A DNA stretch of 49,589 nt from Firmicutes bacterium UBA2598 (GTDB lineage Bacteria; Bacillota; PH28-bin88). The notes below the pieces were generated by a model, which did not search any database, was not told the origin of the DNA, and saw nothing but the letters and a program-made list of their open reading frames with translations. This document shows positions 41,407 through 49,570 of the stretch, in pieces. The DNA lies in contig DDKM01000030.1 of assembly GCA_002339345.1 (NCBI GenBank), positions 1 to 49,589 on the forward strand, given 5' to 3'. The position numbers and the translations under genes were made by a program. Each line of letters starts with the position of its first letter. Position 1 is the stretch's first letter.

Positions 41407-42648
41407 TTACCCCTCAAATCTTTGCACAATTACGGAAGCATTGTGACCGCCGAACCCAAAGGAATTGGACAACGCCACCCGCACCGTCCTCCTGCGGGCG
41501 TTATTGGGCACTACATCCAAATCACAGTCGGGATCGGGATTCTCGTAATTGATGGTAGGAGGAATAATACCATCCCTGATAGCCAACAAACAGGCTGCCA
41601 GTTCGATGCCACCCGCCGCACCCAAAAGGTGTCCGGTCATGGATTTTGTTGAACTGATGGCCACCCGGTAAGCATAATCACCAAAAACCTCTTTGATGGC
41701 CATGGTTTCAAATTTATCGTTCAAATCCGTGGAGGTCCCATGGGCATTGATATAATCCACCGCCTCTGCCTGGAGGCCTGCGTCCGCCAGAGCCATGGCC
41801 ATTGCACGGGCTGCGCCGCTGCCGCCTGGTGCCGGTGCAGTCATATGGTAGGCATCGGCAGTACAACCATATCCCACAACTTCGCCATAGATTCGGGCAC
41901 CCCGGGCCCTGGCATGGTCAAGGGTTTCCAGAATCAGCACCCCAGCACCTTCTCCTAACACAAAGCCGTCCCGGTCACGGTCAAAGGGCCTGCTGGCGCG
42001 GCTCGGTTCCTCGTTCCTGGTGGACATCGCCTTCATGGAACAAAAGCCGGCAAAGGCCAGAGGGGTAACAGAGGCTTCCGCTCCACCGGTGACAACCACC
42101 TGGGCTCCGCCCCGCTGCAACAGCTTATATGCCTCTCCGATGGCATTGGTGGCAGACGCACAGGCATTTACCACAGTAAAATTGGGTCCCCTCGCCCCAA
42201 TGTTGATGGAGATTTGACCAGCGGCCATATTGGCTATCATCATGGGTACAAAGAATGGACTGACCCGGTTAGGTCCCTTTTCCAGTAATACCCTGGTCTG
42301 ATCTTCAAAGGTCTCCATACCACCTATGCCTGTTCCAAACACCACACCTACCTGGTCCAAGTCCACCTTTTGGAGATCCAGGGCCGCATCCTCCACGGCC
42401 ATCCTGGTACCCGCCACTGCGAACTGGGAAAAACGGTCCATCCGCTTGACTTCTTTGCGCTCAATAAATTCCTCAGGGCTGAAGCCTTTGACCTCACCGG
42501 CAATACGGGTGGTCAAATTATCTGCTGGAAAACGGCTAATGGCATCGATGCCGGAAACCCCGTTAATTAACGAAGTCCAAAATGCTTCATTACCGATACC
42601 CACCGGGGTAATCAAGCCCAGCCCGGTAACCACGACTCGGTGTACCAT
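41407..42648 (-). CDS. fabF: Beta-ketoacyl-ACP synthase II
   Basis: FabF extends acyl-ACP with malonyl-ACP. The 413-residue protein has the nucleophile Cys163 in VNACASATNAIG and the two catalytic histidines in NAHGTSTDLNDKFE (about 304) and GHLLGAAGGIE (about 340). Start and upstream stop overlap as TAATG, with AAGGAGG inside the upstream flavoprotein gene, indicating coupling. Confidence 0.97.
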   Translation of the reverse strand: MVHRVVVTGLGLITPVGIGNEAFWTSLINGVSGIDAISRFPADNLTTRIAGEVKGFSPEEFIERKEVKRMDRFSQFAVAGTRMAVEDAALDLQKVDLDQVGVVFGTGIGGMETFEDQTRVLLEKGPNRVSPFFVPMMIANMAAGQISINIGARGPNFTVVNACASATNAIGEAYKLLQRGGAQVVVTGGAEASVTPLAFAGFCSMKAMSTRNEEPSRASRPFDRDRDGFVLGEGAGVLILETLDHARARGARIYGEVVGYGCTADAYHMTAPAPGGSGAARAMAMALADAGLQAEAVDYINAHGTSTDLNDKFETMAIKEVFGDYAYRVAISSTKSMTGHLLGAAGGIELAACLLAIRDGIIPPTINYENPDPDCDLDVVPNNARRRTVRVALSNSFGFGGHNASVIVQRFEG

Positions 42649-43607
42649 TACTTAACCTCCTTGGCGGTGAGCAGCTCAACCTCTTGGATAATCCGGCGAA
42701 AGATTTCCTTTACCGGCAAAATTTCCTTGATTCTGGCAACTTGCTGGCCGGAGAAGATCAACCCATGTTCCAGGTCCCCCTGCTGGGCGTTGCATAAAGC
42801 TTTTAGAATACAAAAACGCTTGGAACACTTCTTCAAGCAGCTGCTGCACCGAACAGATTCCCTCATGTCCTCATCCAGTTTATTCACGAATACATTGCGG
42901 ATTGCCCTGCCAGGTAGTCCTACGGGACTATCAATCACCACCAGGTCCTCTTCCCCCGCTGCAACATAAAGGGATTTAAGTTGCGGTGAAGCCCCCGACT
43001 CCTCGCTGGCTGCAAAGCGGGTACCCATCTGCACTCCATCGGCTCCCCTTTGCAAGGCATCCAGCACATCCTTGCCGTCAATGATTCCCCCCGCCGCAAT
43101 GACAGGTATTTGTACTGCCTGGCGAACCTCGGGCAGTACCGTTTTCCATGATAAGGCCGTTCCCAAATGCCCTCCGGCTTCACCACCCTCCAGGATCACA
43201 GCCGCAGCTCCCATCCTTTCGGCAAGGGCAGCCAGCCTGGCAGAGGATACAATTGGAACAATGGCCGTCCCGGCTTCCCTGCCCCATCCGAATATGTCGC
43301 GGGAAAACCCGGCGCCTGAAACCACAAGATCAATCTTTTCCTCAATAGCTGCCATTACCAGCTGCGCAAACTGTTTAGCGGCAAAAAGGACATTTACGCC
43401 AATGATGCCCCTGGTTAGGCTGCGGGCCTTTTTGATCTCTTCCTTCAGCTCCTGGATTGACATGCCGGTACCGGCGATCAGTCCAATCCCACCCTCGTTG
43501 GCTACCGCAGCAGCCAAAGGAGCTGTAGAAATGCGGACAGCCATACCCCCTTGAATGATCGGTAGTCTTGCCACCAAGTTATTGATTTTTAATTCCGGCA
43601 GCCGCAT
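42648..43607 (-). CDS. FabK/nitronate-monooxygenase-family flavoprotein with a C-terminal Cys cluster
   Basis: The 319-residue protein is an NMO/FabK-type TIM barrel: RLPIIQGGMAVR near the N-terminus, EGGEAGGHLGT (about 140-150) and PVIAAGGIIDGKDV, then QMGTRFAASEE for FMN binding. Unlike the other FabK here, residues 254-272 carry five cysteines (C-x2-C-x3-C-x4-C-x5-C), a possible metal or Fe-S site known in a subfamily of these flavoproteins. Encoded between acpP and fabF, it may be a second enoyl-ACP reductase or another lipid-linked oxidoreductase. The exact reaction is unclear. Confidence 0.8.
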   Translation of the reverse strand: MRLPELKINNLVARLPIIQGGMAVRISTAPLAAAVANEGGIGLIAGTGMSIQELKEEIKKARSLTRGIIGVNVLFAAKQFAQLVMAAIEEKIDLVVSGAGFSRDIFGWGREAGTAIVPIVSSARLAALAERMGAAAVILEGGEAGGHLGTALSWKTVLPEVRQAVQIPVIAAGGIIDGKDVLDALQRGADGVQMGTRFAASEESGASPQLKSLYVAAGEEDLVVIDSPVGLPGRAIRNVFVNKLDEDMRESVRCSSCLKKCSKRFCILKALCNAQQGDLEHGLIFSGQQVARIKEILPVKEIFRRIIQEVELLTAKEVK

Positions 43608-43650
43608 TAATAATTATCCTCCTTGCCTGCCATTAACCCGGAAAATTTCA

Positions 43651-43680
43651 AGAAATCCCGTAGATGCCTACGGGACTTCT
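43651..43680 (-). other. 13-bp intercistronic hairpin after acpP
   Basis: On the minus strand AGAAGTCCCGTAG and CTACGGGATTTCT pair over 13 positions (one G-U) around a GCAT loop. It begins 18 bases after the acpP stop and has no clear U-tract, so it may stabilise the acpP message or cause partial termination before the flavoprotein gene. Confidence 0.6.
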
Positions 43681-43697
43681 CCTGGGATTGTTGTCAG

Positions 43698-43934
43698 TTA
43701 TTTGCCGGTTTTCTCCTTAATATATTCCACTGCTGCTCCGACAGTTGTCAGCTTTTCAGCATCCTCGTCGGGGATTTCCAAATCAAATTCCTCTTCCAAC
43801 GCCATAATAAGCTCAACGATATCCAGGGAGTCGGCATTCAGATCCTGAAAAGAGGTTTCCATGGTCACATCCTGTTCTTCCACTCCAAGTTGCTCAATGA
43901 CTATTTCTTTGATCTTGTTAAAAATGGATGACAC
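43698..43934 (-). CDS. acpP: Acyl carrier protein
   Basis: The 78-residue acidic protein carries the phosphopantetheine attachment site Ser36 in LNADSLDIVEL, with the usual four-helix ACP pattern. The start is GTG 43934, with GGAGGGGGGTG upstream. It is the carrier used by all the neighbouring Fab enzymes and PlsX. Confidence 0.97.
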   Translation of the reverse strand: MSSIFNKIKEIVIEQLGVEEQDVTMETSFQDLNADSLDIVELIMALEEEFDLEIPDEDAEKLTTVGAAVEYIKEKTGK

Positions 43935-43963
43935 TGCTTTTCACCCCCCTCCACTGTGAGAAA

Positions 43964-44707
43964 TTACATAACCATGCCGCCATCAACATGGATGGTTTGC
44001 CCCGTAATATAGCTGGCAGCAGGTGACATTAAGAAGGAAACCACTGCTGCAACCTCTTCCGGTTCACCCCATCGTTCCATGGGAATTTGCTTTATAAGCC
44101 CCTCCTTGACACTTTCAGGCAGCGATGCAGTCATGTCTGTAGCGATATACCCCGGGGCTACGGCGTTTACCAGTATACCCCGGGAAGCAACCTCTTTAGC
44201 CACCGCCTTGGTAAAACCCAGGATGCCAGCCTTTGCCGCCGAATAACTGGCTTGCCCCGCATTGCCGGTAATCCCGACCACCGAAGAGATGTTGACGATA
44301 CGCCCGGCCCGCTGTTTCAGCATCTGTTTCAGTACCGCCTTGGTGCAGAGATATACTCCCTTTAAATTGGTATCCAGAACCTGGTCCCATTCATCCGGCC
44401 GCAGCCGCAGGAGCAAGTTATCTTTGGCGATGCCAGCGTTATTCACCAGACCATCGATGCGACCCCACTGTTCCAGCACCTGCTGGAACATCCTCTCCAC
44501 CTGTTTGGGATCGGACACATCGGCCTGTACCACAAAGGCCTCTGCACCAGCAGTCTGCACCGCTTGGGCAGTCTGTTGTGCTCCACTGGCATTGCCCGCA
44601 TAGTTGATGACCACGACGGTACCCGGTGCGGCCAGCCCAATGGCCACCGCTCGGCCGATACCCCGGGAAGCGCCGGTTACTACCATAATTCGGCTGCTAT
44701 TAGCCAT
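43964..44707 (-). CDS. fabG: 3-oxoacyl-ACP reductase
   Basis: FabG reduces 3-ketoacyl-ACP with NADPH. From ATG 44707 the protein has 247 residues: TGASRGIG cofactor loop, NNAGIAKDNLLLR, catalytic Ser in ISSVVG, Tyr and Lys in ASYSAAKAG. It begins one base after the fabD stop (TAA-A-ATG) with GGGGGTG as ribosome-binding site. The upstream nine-codon extension of the frame is rejected. Confidence 0.96.
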   Translation of the reverse strand: MANSSRIMVVTGASRGIGRAVAIGLAAPGTVVVINYAGNASGAQQTAQAVQTAGAEAFVVQADVSDPKQVERMFQQVLEQWGRIDGLVNNAGIAKDNLLLRLRPDEWDQVLDTNLKGVYLCTKAVLKQMLKQRAGRIVNISSVVGITGNAGQASYSAAKAGILGFTKAVAKEVASRGILVNAVAPGYIATDMTASLPESVKEGLIKQIPMERWGEPEEVAAVVSFLMSPAASYITGQTIHVDGGMVM

Positions 44708-44708
44708 T

Positions 44709-45650
44709 TTACGCACCCCCTTTGAGGACTGCAATCACTTTTTGCAGCCCTTCGGCATCTCCCGCACTCCAGACAGTTAGATCGCGGTGGATCTTTTTCA
44801 CCAGCCCGGCCAGTACCGACCCTGGTCCTACCTCTACCACCGTGCCTACCCCATTAGCCATGAGTGTTTTTATACTTTCCTCCCAGCGCACCGGATTATA
44901 TACCTGTTTGATCAGGTTCTCGCGGATTTCCGCCACAGAACTTGTAATGGACGCTGTGACATTGGCCACCACAGGACATTCAGGTGGTTTAAAACTAATG
45001 GAGTGGATGGCCTCGGACAGAGCTTCTGCTGCAGGCTGCATCAACCGACAATGAAAAGGTCCACTTACAGCCAGCCGCACCACCTTTTTGGCACCAGCCT
45101 CTTTGGCCAATGCCATGGCCTGCTCCAGACCATTAGCATCCCCCGCCAGCACAATCTGGCCGGGGCAGTTGATATTGGCAGGCTCCACAATACCATGGAA
45201 GGAGGCCTTTGCACATACTTCATCCACATCTGCCAGGGACAATCCGAGAATGGCGATCATACCCCCCATACCTGCAGGAAAGGCCTTCTCCATCAACTCT
45301 CCCCGCAGGCGGGTAAGGCGTAAGGCATCGGGAAATTCCAACACTCCCGCCGCCACTAGGGCGGTATATTCACCCAGGCTGTGCCCGCCGACAAAGTCCG
45401 GCTTAAGACCATGTTGTTCCAGCACTCGTAAAGCCGCCACACTGGTGGTTAGGATAGCCGGCTGGGTGTTGGCTGTCAGGCGTAAATCTTCTTCCGGCCC
45501 TTCGAAACACAGCCGGGAGATCTGCCACCCCAATACCTCATCTGCTTCGGCAAATACACTGCCGGCGACATCAAATCCTTCAGCCAAATCCCTGCCCATC
45601 CCCACATACTGGGAACCCTGGCCGGGAAACAGGAAAGCCAGCTTGCCCAA
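44709..45650 (-). CDS. fabD: Malonyl-CoA:ACP transacylase
   Basis: FabD loads malonate onto ACP. The 313-residue protein has the FPGQGSQ start, nucleophile Ser91 in GHSLGEYTAL and the catalytic His in SGPFHCRLM (about 199). The start is TTG 45650: GGAGGT, which overlaps the fabK stop, lies seven bases upstream. Confidence 0.96.
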   Translation of the reverse strand: MGKLAFLFPGQGSQYVGMGRDLAEGFDVAGSVFAEADEVLGWQISRLCFEGPEEDLRLTANTQPAILTTSVAALRVLEQHGLKPDFVGGHSLGEYTALVAAGVLEFPDALRLTRLRGELMEKAFPAGMGGMIAILGLSLADVDEVCAKASFHGIVEPANINCPGQIVLAGDANGLEQAMALAKEAGAKKVVRLAVSGPFHCRLMQPAAEALSEAIHSISFKPPECPVVANVTASITSSVAEIRENLIKQVYNPVRWEESIKTLMANGVGTVVEVGPGSVLAGLVKKIHRDLTVWSAGDAEGLQKVIAVLKGGA

Positions 45651-45655
45651 TTAAT

Positions 45656-46606
45656 CTACCTCCCCAAGATATGCCATTTTTGCAAGTTCCCCATCACTTC
45701 TACAGCGCCGGCTATCACCTCAACAATAATATCCCTGGCCGGTTTAATTTCTTGCACCATGGCTGCAATTTGTCCGGCCATAACTGACCCGTACTCCACA
45801 TCACCGTCCACCACCGCTGCCTTCAGCCTTCCTGTCCCCAGCCGCTCAAATTCCTCCGCCGGGGCAGCCTGTGCCACCAACTGGGCAAACTGGCGGGCCA
45901 GCTTGTTTTCAATGATTCTGGCATAATGTCCGCTGTAGCCCGTAACCACAGTATCCCGGTCCTTGGCCTTGATGATCGCTTGTTTATACCTGTGATGGGC
46001 TATACATTCGCTGGCACAGACAAACCTGGTGCCCATTTGGACACCAACCGCCCCAAGGGCCAGGGCAGCAGCCAGCCCCCGGCCATCGGCAATACCGCCG
46101 GCAGCTATGACGGGCAGGTCAACGGCATCCACCACCTGGGGCACAAGGGCCATGGTGGTGATCTCTCCTACATGGCCGCCACATTCCATTCCCTCGGCTA
46201 TTATCCCGTCCACCCCCAGTTTCGCCAAGCGCTTGGCCAGGGCGACGGATGCCACTACCGGTAAAACCTTTACTCCGGCTTCCTTCAAAGCAGGAATATG
46301 TTTGCCCGGATTGCCGGCACCAGTAGTGATGACCGGCACTCCTTCCTCAATCACCAGATGGATAATCTCTTCCACGAACGGAGAAAGGTAGTAGACATTC
46401 ACCCCAAATGGATGCTGGGTGGTAGCCTTTACTTTCCGGATTTCCGCCCTCACCACATGGGGTGGTGCATTACCGGCACCGATTATCCCAAGGCCACCGG
46501 CGGCAGATACCGCTGCAGCCAATTCTCCAGTGGCCACCCAGGCCATCCCACCTTGAATTATCGGAAACTCAATACCAAGGAGATCGCAGAGCGGTGTTTT
46601 GATCAC
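45656..46606 (-). CDS. fabK: Enoyl-ACP reductase II (FMN-dependent)
   Basis: FabK reduces enoyl-ACP. From GTG 46606 the protein has 316 residues with the FabK pattern: GIEFPIIQGGMAWVATGELAA (split), TTGAGNPGKH, EGMECGGHVGEITT, VIAAGGIADGRG and GVQMGTRFVCASEC. The start has GGGGGG six bases before it; a longer frame would overlap fabH. No fabI is in the window, so FabK is probably a main enoyl reductase, which would predict triclosan resistance (inference). Confidence 0.94.
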   Translation of the reverse strand: MIKTPLCDLLGIEFPIIQGGMAWVATGELAAAVSAAGGLGIIGAGNAPPHVVRAEIRKVKATTQHPFGVNVYYLSPFVEEIIHLVIEEGVPVITTGAGNPGKHIPALKEAGVKVLPVVASVALAKRLAKLGVDGIIAEGMECGGHVGEITTMALVPQVVDAVDLPVIAAGGIADGRGLAAALALGAVGVQMGTRFVCASECIAHHRYKQAIIKAKDRDTVVTGYSGHYARIIENKLARQFAQLVAQAAPAEEFERLGTGRLKAAVVDGDVEYGSVMAGQIAAMVQEIKPARDIIVEVIAGAVEVMGNLQKWHILGR

Positions 46607-46629
46607 CAAAAACCCCCCGTTTCCCAATA

Positions 46630-47637
46630 TTATCCTTCCGGCCCCATCCACCATCTGACTACACTGGCACCCCAAGTCAATCCAGCACCAAAGGCAACCA
46701 GTACCACAATATCACCATTATTAACTTTACCTTCCTGTATAGCCTCGTGAAGGGCCATGGGAATGGAAGCACTGGAAACATTTCCATATCGATCAAGGTT
46801 GACGTGCATCTTTTCTGCTGGCAATTCCAGCCTTTTCAGGGAAGCTTCCATGATCCGGATATTGGCCTGGTGGGGTATCAGGTAATCCACATCTTCTTTG
46901 GTCAGCCCCGCCCTTTCCAGGGCCTGTACCGAAGCCTCACCCATGGCCCGCACGGCAAATTTAAACACATCACTACCCTGCATATGAATGGTATGGAGAT
47001 TACTAGCTACAGTTTCTGCACTGGCTGGTAATTTTACCCCTCCCGCCGGCTGGCATAGACTGGGCCCGCCGCTGCCATCGGAACCCAGTACTGCTGATAG
47101 AATGCCATAGCCCTCAGGGACTGGACGTAATACCACCGCCCCTGCCCCGTCTCCGAACAGCACACAGGTGCTGCGATCAGTCCAGTTTATGATGCGGCTG
47201 AATATTTCCGCCCCGATAACCAGTACCGTATCATACATGCCGGTAGCAATAAATTGCTGGCCAACGGTCATGCCATAAATAAAACCGGTGCAACCGGCCT
47301 CAAGATCAAAGGCACCCGCCCGTGAGGCTCCTAGCCGATCCTGCACAATACATGCGGTCGCCGGAAACATCATGTCGGGAGTGACGGTGGCCACAATCAC
47401 CAGATCCACTTCCTCCGCAGCAACACCAGCATTGGCCAAGGCCTGCCGGCCAGCTTCCACACACATGTCGGAAGTGACCATGCCCGGTTCCACCTGCCGC
47501 CGTTCACGGATACCCGTCCGAGTCCATATCCATTCATCACTGGTGTCTACCAGTTTCTCCAAATCGGCATTGGTGACCACTTTAGGGGGCACATACATGC
47601 CGGTTCCTACAATGCCAACCGGTCTAAGCATGTTCAT
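46630..47637 (-). CDS. fabH: Beta-ketoacyl-ACP synthase III
   Basis: FabH starts fatty-acid synthesis from acyl-CoA and malonyl-ACP. The 335-residue protein has the nucleophile Cys116 in LEAGCTGFIYG, the His in IPHQANIRIME (about 255) and Asn in YGNVSSASIP (about 285). ATG 47637 overlaps the plsX stop (ATGA). Confidence 0.96.
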   Translation of the reverse strand: MNMLRPVGIVGTGMYVPPKVVTNADLEKLVDTSDEWIWTRTGIRERRQVEPGMVTSDMCVEAGRQALANAGVAAEEVDLVIVATVTPDMMFPATACIVQDRLGASRAGAFDLEAGCTGFIYGMTVGQQFIATGMYDTVLVIGAEIFSRIINWTDRSTCVLFGDGAGAVVLRPVPEGYGILSAVLGSDGSGGPSLCQPAGGVKLPASAETVASNLHTIHMQGSDVFKFAVRAMGEASVQALERAGLTKEDVDYLIPHQANIRIMEASLKRLELPAEKMHVNLDRYGNVSSASIPMALHEAIQEGKVNNGDIVVLVAFGAGLTWGASVVRWWMGPEG

Positions 47638-48641
47638 GTCCCACTCTCCTCATGGTATGTTTGAGTCAGGTGATCAACAAACTGGTTCTCTACACATCTG
47701 ACAGCCATCTTAATGGCATTCTTAATGGCCCTCGCCTTGGAACTACCATGGCAGATAATACTTACGCCCTGTACCCCCAAAAGGGGTGCCCCACCATATT
47801 CCTCATATTCCAGCTGCCGTTTGATGTTCTTTAAGCTAGGGAGAATCAGGGCTGCCCCCAGGCGGGTCCGGACAGATTGCCCCAACTCCGCCTGGAACAT
47901 GCCAAAAAGGGAGCTGATCAGACCCTCGCCGAACTTCAAGAGGGAATTCCCCACGAAACCATCACATACGATAACATCCACATTACCCAGCGGAATATCC
48001 CTGGCCTCGATATTACCGACAAAGTTCAACCGGCAATCTAAAAGTTGTTTATATGCAGCCAGGGTAAGTTCATTGCCCTTGGTAGCTTCTGTGCCAATAT
48101 TCAGCAGTCCCACCCGTGGGTTGGCAATCCCCAGCACCGTTGAAGCATAAATACTGCCCATGTGGGCGAATTCCACCAGGTTTCCGGGTTTGCAGTCCAC
48201 ATTGGCCCCCACATCTAACAACAACTTGCCCCCCTTGAGGGTTGGCAACACCGTGGCAATGGCGGGCCGCTGAACATTGTGGATCCGGCCCAAACCTAGG
48301 AGAGCCGCTGTCATTTGGGCGCCGGTGCTCCCAGCCGAAACAAGTCCCATGGCCTCTCCTTCCTTGACCAACCTGGTGGCGATGGTAATTGAGGCATCTT
48401 TTTTACGCCTTAGCGCGTTGGCGGGCTGTTCGTCCATACCGATAACCTCGCTGGCATGATACACAGCAACCCGACCACCTTCCGGATACCTGGCCAATTC
48501 CGCTTCCACTACATCCTTTTTCCCGACAAGGATTACATCGGCTATTTCCTCCCTAACCGCTTGGACCGCGCCTTTAATAATCTCCTGTGGCGCGTAATCT
48601 CCCCCCATGGCATCAACAGCAATGCGCATCGGGCTATTCAT
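47634..48641 (-). CDS. plsX: Phosphate acyltransferase PlsX
   Basis: PlsX makes acyl-phosphate from acyl-ACP for phospholipid synthesis. The 335-residue protein shows IAVDAMGGDYAP at the N-terminus, the S-A-G-S-T-G-A motif (about 101-107), LDVGANVDCKP and VGNIEARDIPLGNVDVIVCDGFVGN. ATG 48641 overlaps the fapR stop as ATGA and has GAGGAGG upstream. fapR-plsX coupling is standard in Firmicutes. Confidence 0.97.
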   Translation of the reverse strand: MNSPMRIAVDAMGGDYAPQEIIKGAVQAVREEIADVILVGKKDVVEAELARYPEGGRVAVYHASEVIGMDEQPANALRRKKDASITIATRLVKEGEAMGLVSAGSTGAQMTAALLGLGRIHNVQRPAIATVLPTLKGGKLLLDVGANVDCKPGNLVEFAHMGSIYASTVLGIANPRVGLLNIGTEATKGNELTLAAYKQLLDCRLNFVGNIEARDIPLGNVDVIVCDGFVGNSLLKFGEGLISSLFGMFQAELGQSVRTRLGAALILPSLKNIKRQLEYEEYGGAPLLGVQGVSIICHGSSKARAIKNAIKMAVRCVENQFVDHLTQTYHEESGT

Positions 48642-49222
48642 GCCTCCTCGCCCTTCGGGCTATTGATAACGGAAACCACAAATTGACCCTTGAATACCAG
48701 TTCGCTCCCAACCCTGGAACGAACGGACACAAGATAAGTATTCCCCTTTCGCACCTTAATAGTGGCTTTGGCCACCACCCTTTCATGGAGGTAAACCGGA
48801 CGCTTAAAACGAACTCTGGCACTCCCCGTAAGTACCTCATCGGCATCAATAACCGCCACAGCCAGGGAATTGGCCTGTGCGAACAGGTAATGTCCCCTGG
48901 CTACCTTAGATTTAGCCAGCAGCATATCCGGCGTAATGACCAGTACGGACAACCCTGACCTTCCCAGTTCCAGGTCAAGCAACTCACCCACAAGTTCAGT
49001 CTCCACCAGACTGCGTACCATTCCAAATCCATCCTGGGCAATATTGCGAACCCGCTGGCGCAGTTCAGGTATACCCAATGCCAACCGATCCAAACGGATT
49101 GTTTGGACACTCACATCAAAAACTGCCGCCAATTCTTCATCTGTTAAAAAGGGGTTGATCTCCAATTCGGCTAGAAGCTTGTTCCTTCGCTGTTCCCTGG
49201 AAAGTATACACTCCGGCACCGG
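48638..49222 (-). CDS. fapR: Fatty-acid and phospholipid biosynthesis regulator FapR
   Basis: FapR represses lipid genes and is released by malonyl-CoA. About 194 residues. HTH domain at the N-terminus (LTDEELAAVFDVSVQTIRLDRL, then GIPELRQRV) and a hot-dog fold effector domain with ARGHYLFAQANSLAVAVID. GTG 49222 has AAGGTGGG nine bases upstream; ATG 49246 is open in frame but has a weak ribosome-binding site and gives eight extra residues. It heads the fab operon and likely controls itself through the operator just upstream. Confidence 0.95.
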   Translation of the reverse strand, partial: PVPECILSREQRRNKLLAELEINPFLTDEELAAVFDVSVQTIRLDRLALGIPELRQRVRNIAQDGFGMVRSLVETELVGELLDLELGRSGLSVLVITPDMLLAKSKVARGHYLFAQANSLAVAVIDADEVLTGSARVRFKRPVYLHERVVAKATIKVRKGNTYLVSVRSRVGSELVFKGQFVVSVINSPKGEEA

Positions 49223-49253
49223 ACATAACCCACCTTGTTCTAGCATCTACTGC

Positions 49254-49268
49254 TATTACCTGGTTATA
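49254..49268. promoter_or_regulatory. FapR-like operator
   Basis: TATTACC-T-GGTTATA is a 15-base palindrome with a single mismatched pair and the ACC-N-GGT core of the FapR box (TTAGTACC-N-GGTACTAA in Bacillus). It lies at the predicted transcription start of fapR. Confidence 0.6.
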
Positions 49269-49274
49269 TGACAT

Positions 49275-49303
49275 AGTATAAACCAGTATTGCCAATTATG
49301 CAA
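49275..49303 (-). promoter_or_regulatory. Sigma-A promoter candidate of fapR
   Basis: On the minus strand TTGCAT (49298-49303, 3/6), a 17-base spacer and TATACT (49275-49280, 5/6) place the start point near 49268, inside the palindrome. Confidence 0.5.
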
Positions 49304-49312
49304 GGTAGAGGC

Positions 49313-49341
49313 AAAAAAAGAACCGGGGAAGATTCCCCGGT
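49313..49341 (-). terminator. Rho-independent terminator after rpmF
   Basis: The 9-bp stem ACCGGGGAA / TTCCCCGGT with a 2-base spacer is followed on the minus strand by TCTTTTTTT, 9 bases after the rpmF stop. It separates rpmF from the fapR promoter. Confidence 0.9.
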
Positions 49342-49349
49342 CCCGGGCC

Positions 49350-49535
49350 TTATTTTTCTGAATTAACCACAACCGCCTTGTTCTTATAATAGCCGCATTC
49401 CGGGCAAACCCGGTGAAACATTTTCAAGGCGTGACACTGGGGGCAGGATACCAGTCCCGGAGCTACGATCTTCATCCATTCAGATCGGCGCATGTTTTTC
49501 CGCGACTTGGACTGCCTACGCTTTGGTACCCCCAT
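49350..49535 (-). CDS. rpmF: 50S ribosomal protein L32, zinc-ribbon type
   Basis: The 61-residue protein is L32: GVPKRRQSKSRKNMRRSEW at the N-terminus and a CxxC...CxxC zinc ribbon (CPQC at about 31-34, CPEC at about 44-47). This is the Zn-containing (C+) form. ATG 49535 follows GGGAGGGG. It commonly sits upstream of fapR/plsX. Confidence 0.96.
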   Translation of the reverse strand: MGVPKRRQSKSRKNMRRSEWMKIVAPGLVSCPQCHALKMFHRVCPECGYYKNKAVVVNSEK

Positions 49536-49570
49536 TCCAATTCCCCTCCCTTCAGAATCACCTGCAAAGG

